Positions 60,856 to 64,000 of a stretch of DNA of 64,000 nt are shown here, piece after piece. Numbering within the stretch: the first letter of the stretch is position 1; each line of letters begins with the position of its first letter. Origin of the DNA: Planotetraspora kaengkrachanensis (GTDB lineage Bacteria; Actinomycetota; Actinomycetes; Streptosporangiales; Streptosporangiaceae). The stretch covers positions 62,001 through 126,000 of the forward strand of contig NZ_BONV01000025.1 of assembly GCF_016862895.1 (NCBI RefSeq). Direction: 5' to 3'. The notes beneath the pieces were generated by a model that saw only the letters and a program-made list of their open reading frames with translations, ran no database searches and was not told the origin of the DNA. The position numbers and the translations under genes were made by a program.

Positions 60856-61449
60856 CTATTTGCGCATGGCCCGCCGCGCCCACACGGTGGGTGCGGACGT
60901 CCATTCACGTTCCCCGTGCTCGGCTCGCCTGACCACGTCGACGATCGCGAGCGAGGCCCGGTCAGGGTGCCGCATCACTCGCACGTCACTCGCGAGCCAG
61001 CATGAGGCGGCGATGAGGTCGCGGGCCCTCTCCAGATCGCCCGGGCTCGTCCCCGCGCGGCACCAGATCCACAACCGCTCCCCGAACGGCTCGGGCTTCG
61101 TGTGCACGATGATCGGCAGCTTGCCCTTACGTGTGACGATCAGCGCCTCAGCGCACGCCCTGCGCACCCGATGCGGTGTCACCACGCACCAGAACCGCGC
61201 CTCGACCTCCCGGCGCGCCTGCGGAAGCACGACGGCCACCAGGCAGATCACCGCCGTCCCGGCGATCGTCGGCGCCATGCCGATCGCCCGCCAGAGCACG
61301 GCCACCAGCGCGGGGACTCCGATCAGCAGGGCCGCCTCATACCGCCACCTCCAGAGGACTGTGAACGGCCCCGGACGGGCGACGGGGACCACCGCGCTCT
61401 CCACGAACCGCGCGACCAGCCGGTTGTGACGCCGGAGTCCGTGCCTCAC
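60856..61449 (-). CDS. Two-TM hypothetical protein resembling actinomycete conjugative-element genes
   Basis: A 197-residue protein with a basic N-terminus, two membrane helices (ALLIGVPALVAVLW and IAGTAVICLVAVVLP, about residues 38-80) and a cytoplasmic domain with FGERLWIWCRAGTSPGDLERA. This layout resembles proteins encoded beside FtsK/TraB-like translocases in actinomycete integrative elements, but no translocase is in the window. The GTG at 61449 overlaps the upstream stop by GTGA. Family identity is tentative. Confidence 0.65.
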   Translation of the reverse strand: MRHGLRRHNRLVARFVESAVVPVARPGPFTVLWRWRYEAALLIGVPALVAVLWRAIGMAPTIAGTAVICLVAVVLPQARREVEARFWCVVTPHRVRRACAEALIVTRKGKLPIIVHTKPEPFGERLWIWCRAGTSPGDLERARDLIAASCWLASDVRVMRHPDRASLAIVDVVRRAEHGEREWTSAPTVWARRAMRK

Positions 61450-61763
61450 CGCCGCCCCCCTTGGCGAGGTTGTTCACCCCGCAGGTCGAGCAGGTTGAGA
61501 CGTCCCTCGCCGGCGCAGGTGCGGCAGGGTCCCTGGCGTCTTTCCCCTCGCCCGCCGCACGCGGTGCAGGGGACCAGAACGTCGAATCTGCGGTCCCGAT
61601 ATACGCGTTTGCACCAGCACCGGTGTGTTTCCCAGTCCTGAGTGAACGCGAAGCAGTCGACCTCAGCGAACAAGGCGTCGCCGAACGCATAGGCGGCAGT
61701 GATCACGTGGATCCACAACCGCCTCCATGGTGGATGCCGAACACCTATCTGAGTGGATTTCAT
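61446..61763 (-). CDS. Small cysteine-rich protein with DnaJ-like zinc motifs
   Basis: A 105-residue protein. The C-terminal half has PCTACGGRGERRQGPCRTCAGEGR, listed here as two CxxCxGxG-like DnaJ zinc motifs, preceded by DCFAFTQDWETHRCWCKR with three more cysteines. It ends in an Arg/Gln-rich tail and overlaps the next gene by four bases, so the two are translationally coupled. Probably mobile-element cargo; function unknown. The ATG at 61763 lies in AT-richer sequence. Confidence 0.65.
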   Translation of the reverse strand: MKSTQIGVRHPPWRRLWIHVITAAYAFGDALFAEVDCFAFTQDWETHRCWCKRVYRDRRFDVLVPCTACGGRGERRQGPCRTCAGEGRLNLLDLRGEQPRQGGRR

Positions 61764-62204
61764 TTGTCACCCCTCGACGTGGACCACTCCCCTTGTACTC
61801 GTTGGTACCCCTTGATGAGCTTGACGACAACCGCCAATGGCAATTGCCAGAGGAATGTACCTACATCGCCACCCGCAGCCACGGGACCTCAGGCCGGGAA
61901 TCGCGTGAGTGGCGACTCGTCCAGCCCGCGGCGGTGGGACATGGCCCCGGCGGAGTCACATGTGCAGCACTGTCACAAGCAGCCCCGTGCACATCCCACG
62001 TTTAGGTCACGAGTTGGCTAGATACCCGTACCTAGCGCTGCAATTCGGGCACGATCCATACCGGCAAAGTGTTGTTGCAAACACCGATGGCAAATACCGA
62101 AGGGGGTTGCCATCGGAGCACTCGTATGATGACCTGACCGCAGCTACGCTCCGTGATCAGATGCGCGCAGGTGGTCACCGACACTTCTGAAGGGAGTGGG
62201 TCTC
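61764..62204. other. 441-bp AT-richer gap upstream of the XRE regulator
   Basis: No coding sequence was accepted. It contains the palindrome TGGCAATTGCCA (61838-61849), GCTAG/CTAGC symmetry around 62018-62037, and an inverted repeat with a -10-like box just upstream of the XRE gene (listed separately). The base composition is visibly more A/T-rich than the rest of the window, consistent with transferred DNA. Confidence 0.5.
62084..62130 (+). promoter_or_regulatory. Candidate promoter and operator of the XRE gene
   Basis: CCGATGGCAA (62084-62093) and TTGCCATCGG (62107-62116) are perfect 10-bp inverted arms. A good -10 box TATGAT lies at 62125-62130, so the right arm occupies the -35/-10 spacer, the classic position of an operator. 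The half-site TTGCCA recurs at 61838-61849 and at 63390-63395 before the second DUF397 gene. Confidence 0.6.
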
Positions 62205-63077
62205 GTGGCAGACACCAACCCGACACTGCGCCGTCGTCAGCTTGCGACCCAGTTGCGCGAAATGCGCCTGGGCGCCGGGATGACGATCGACGAGGTCGCC
62301 CAGCAGTTGATGGTCTCCACAGCCAAGATCAGCAGACTGGAGACCGGCCAGCGCGGTGCCAGCCTTCGAGACGTACGTGATCTCTGCAATCTTTACGGCA
62401 CGACCGACCCGACCGAGGTGGAGACGTTACTGACGGCCGCACGCGAGGCCCGGCAGCCCGGACTGCGCGCGGAGTTCGCCGACCTCGGACAGGACGCTGT
62501 TTATCTGTACTTCGCGCTGGAGTCGGAAGTCACATCCATCGTCGATTTCCAGACCAGCCACGTCCCCGGCCTGCTTCAAACAGACGACTACGCGCGCGCA
62601 CTGATTCGCGGAGTTCTCCCGCATATCACTCACGACGTCCTCGACAATCGGGTCGAAGTTCGCATGAAGCGCCAGCAGCGACTCGTCGGAGAGAATCCGC
62701 CGCGCTATTGGGCCGTGATCGACGAAGCGCTTCTCCACCGCAGAGTCGGCGGCGTCGACGTCATGAGAAGGCAACTGGACCATCTCATCGAGATGGCAGA
62801 GCTGCCACACGTGACAATACAGATGATCCCCTTTGATGTCGGTCCATACATGGGGCTCAACAGCGCATTCGTGCTTTTACAGAACTCCGACCTGAAGATC
62901 GTCTTTCTCGAAGGCCTGACCTCGGTGGACTACATCGAGAAACAGACAGAGCTCCAGATCTACCAGGAAGCCGTAGAGCACCTGCGGGCGGTGGCCCTGG
63001 ACCCACAAGCTTCGATCACCCGTATCGCCGAATTAAGAGACAAGTACGGGATCGAGGGCTCAGACAAGAAGCGCTAA
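62205..63077 (+). CDS. XRE-family regulator with DUF5753 domain
   Basis: A 290-residue protein. The N-terminal helix-turn-helix LREMRLGAGMTIDEVAQQL ... TAKISRLETGQRGA is followed by a DUF5753 domain containing FQTSHVPGLLQTDDYARAL and VTIQMIPFDVGPY. This is the WhiJ-like type found in many copies in actinomycetes, usually next to a DUF397 gene that modulates it. The GTG at 62205, nine bases after GGGAG, gives the usual MADTNPTLRRRQL-like start; a GTG at 62196 is possible. It should bind the palindrome just upstream. Confidence 0.93.
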   Translation: MADTNPTLRRRQLATQLREMRLGAGMTIDEVAQQLMVSTAKISRLETGQRGASLRDVRDLCNLYGTTDPTEVETLLTAAREARQPGLRAEFADLGQDAVYLYFALESEVTSIVDFQTSHVPGLLQTDDYARALIRGVLPHITHDVLDNRVEVRMKRQQRLVGENPPRYWAVIDEALLHRRVGGVDVMRRQLDHLIEMAELPHVTIQMIPFDVGPYMGLNSAFVLLQNSDLKIVFLEGLTSVDYIEKQTELQIYQEAVEHLRAVALDPQASITRIAELRDKYGIEGSDKKR

Positions 63078-63092
63078 CACCAAGAGGGGACA

Positions 63093-63302
63093 ATGTCGTC
63101 ATCAACTCTCGGACCGGACTGGACGACCGCCAGTCGATGCGGTTCTAGTAACTGCGTGGAGGTCGCCGCCTTCGCACAGGGAACGATATCGATGCGAGAC
63201 AACAAGCAGAAGAACAGCCCCGTTCTCGAGTTTTCCCGAGAGGAATGGAGAGCATTCATCGCCGCCGTGAAGACGGGTGATTTCGAACGCGGCCAATCAT
63301 AG
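63093..63302 (+). CDS. DUF397 family small protein 1
   Basis: A 69-residue protein with the DUF397 pattern: W-x-x-ASRCGSSNCVEVA, a central IxMRD strand and FSREEWRAFIAAVKTGDF at the end. It starts 15 bp after the XRE stop with GAGGGG as ribosome site, forming the standard regulator/DUF397 pair. The family is thought to counteract or tune the adjacent XRE protein. Confidence 0.93.
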   Translation: MSSSTLGPDWTTASRCGSSNCVEVAAFAQGTISMRDNKQKNSPVLEFSREEWRAFIAAVKTGDFERGQS

Positions 63303-63311
63303 ATCATGATT

Positions 63312-63345
63312 TCAGGGGACGGATGTGACCGCATCCGTCCCCTGA
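63312..63345 (+). terminator. Perfect 14-bp hairpin after DUF397 protein 1
   Basis: TCAGGGGACGGATG and CATCCGTCCCCTGA flank a six-base loop and begin 10 bp past the stop codon. It ends the XRE-DUF397 transcript and isolates the second DUF397 gene. Confidence 0.88.
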
Positions 63346-63473
63346 GCCATTTGTCACCAACCGACGCTCCGATCCCAGAAGTGTCAGTATTGCCAACAAT
63401 GGCGCCTTCGTTACCAATCGGTTAGAATCGTGCTGGTGCGGAGCTCTCAAGCTGACCGATGGGGAGGGCGCGC

Positions 63474-63683
63474 ATGACGGCGCGACCTGTGTTCCAGAAC
63501 GTGACCTGGCACTCAAGTTGTGGATCTGGGAACTGTGTTGAAGTGGCCCGAGACAACGACTGGATCGGCGTTCGCGACAGCAAATCCGGTACCGATGGCC
63601 CCGTGCTCGTCTTCACCGTCGAAGAATGGCAGGCGTTTCTCAACGCGGCAGAGGCAGGACAGTTTCGTCTGGACGCGCTCTGA
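63474..63683 (+). CDS. DUF397 family small protein 2
   Basis: A 69-residue protein (MTARPVFQNVTWHSS) with WHSSCGSGNCVEVARDND, IGVRDSKSG and FTVEEWQAFLNAAEAGQF, a clear DUF397 member but divergent from the first. The ATG at 63474 has GGGGAGGG at good spacing; the ATG at 63459 lies upstream of that site. It has its own promoter region between two hairpins and no second XRE gene, so it may act on the same regulator or one elsewhere. Confidence 0.9.
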   Translation: MTARPVFQNVTWHSSCGSGNCVEVARDNDWIGVRDSKSGTDGPVLVFTVEEWQAFLNAAEAGQFRLDAL

Positions 63684-63748
63684 CCTCCCCGACCGCGCCT
63701 GTGCGGCGGGAGTCCCCAGCCCCGCGTGGGCGGCTCTTGGCAAATGGA

Positions 63749-63780
63749 TACGGGAGGCGGGCTGTGGCCCGCCTCCCGTA
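63749..63780. terminator. Perfect 14-bp hairpin between convergent genes
   Basis: TACGGGAGGCGGGC and GCCCGCCTCCCGTA around a TGTG loop, between the second DUF397 gene and the truncated minus-strand gene at the window edge. Likely bidirectional terminator. Confidence 0.85.
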
Positions 63781-63859
63781 GCTGATAACGGTGTCCGAGG
63801 ACATGTCTCCGACCTGGAGAAGCGTTCCCGGGAGACCACCGCCGGTCGCGTCTAGGCGG

Positions 63860-64000
63860 TCATGACCAGGGGGACGGCGCCGGCGGGGCGACGACCGGCG
63901 GGCGGTCGTCGCAGGTGATGGTGTTCGGCAGCTCCCACGGGGCGAACCACGGGCCGGTGGTGCCGCCGCCGTCGTTGCCGCCGAGGTCCACCAGGGAGAA
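63860..64000 (-). CDS. C-terminal fragment of an unidentified protein (cut by window edge)
   Basis: An open frame of 46 codons enters from the right edge and stops at 63860-63862. It reads FSLVDLGGNDGGGTTGPWF followed by APWELPNTITCDDRPP and a Pro-rich end. Codon use fits a real gene of this GC content. The Gly/Pro-rich style suggests a secreted or membrane protein tail; no family recognised. Confidence 0.55.
   Translation of the reverse strand, partial: FSLVDLGGNDGGGTTGPWFAPWELPNTITCDDRPPVVAPPAPSPWS

Overview
The window is high-GC DNA with GTG/TTG starts, a DUF2550 gene beside atpC, an Arg/Gly/Asp-rich Rho, XRE/DUF397 pairs and a trehalose/glycogen gene set. All of this points to a filamentous actinobacterium, most likely of the Streptosporangiales. 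That placement is inferred from gene content and protein style, not from a search.

Layout. 1-3 kb: the end of a drug-type ABC exporter, a TetR regulator and a PduO-type cobalamin adenosyltransferase, followed by a 372-bp nested inverted repeat. 3.5-24.6 kb, all minus strand, is a conserved housekeeping block read from high to low coordinates: thrC, thrB, rho, rpmE, prfA, prmC, an L-threonylcarbamoyladenylate synthase, a lineage-specific pair of WXG100-like/repeat proteins, glyA, wecA, two AtpI-like genes, atpBEFHAGDC and DUF2550. lysA and hom (32.8-35.6 kb) normally sit directly upstream of thrC. Here an 8.2-kb surface-glycan island (24.6-32.8 kb) separates them. The island holds duplicated GT2 glycosyltransferases, a polysaccharide deacetylase, a PP-loop ATPase with a QueC-like cysteine cluster, and the collapsed remnant of a third glycosyltransferase.

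36-60 kb is rich in alpha-glucan/trehalose and stress genes: treS alone, a PadR-controlled MacB/FtsX-type exporter, a sugar ABC importer (two lipoprotein binding proteins, two permeases, no ATPase), ung, a MOSC protein, the treX-treY-treZ operon, a two-component system directly upstream of treX, and mscL. Both trehalose routes (TreS from maltose, TreXYZ from glycogen) are present beside an alpha-glucoside-type importer and a mechanosensitive channel, which suggests an osmotic-stress neighbourhood.

60.8-64 kb looks acquired: two small genes resembling actinomycete conjugative-element cargo, an AT-richer gap, an XRE/DUF5753 regulator with two DUF397 partners, and a truncated gene at the edge.

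The non-coding features are notable. A dispersed repeat family with a TGCATGATCACG core and a 52-53-bp internal period occurs at four loci, and two inverted copies bracket one ABC ATPase gene. There is also the 372-bp palindromic element, an 18-bp tandem array running into a stop codon, and several long perfect hairpins. No tRNA, rRNA, CRISPR array, integrase or transposase was recognised.
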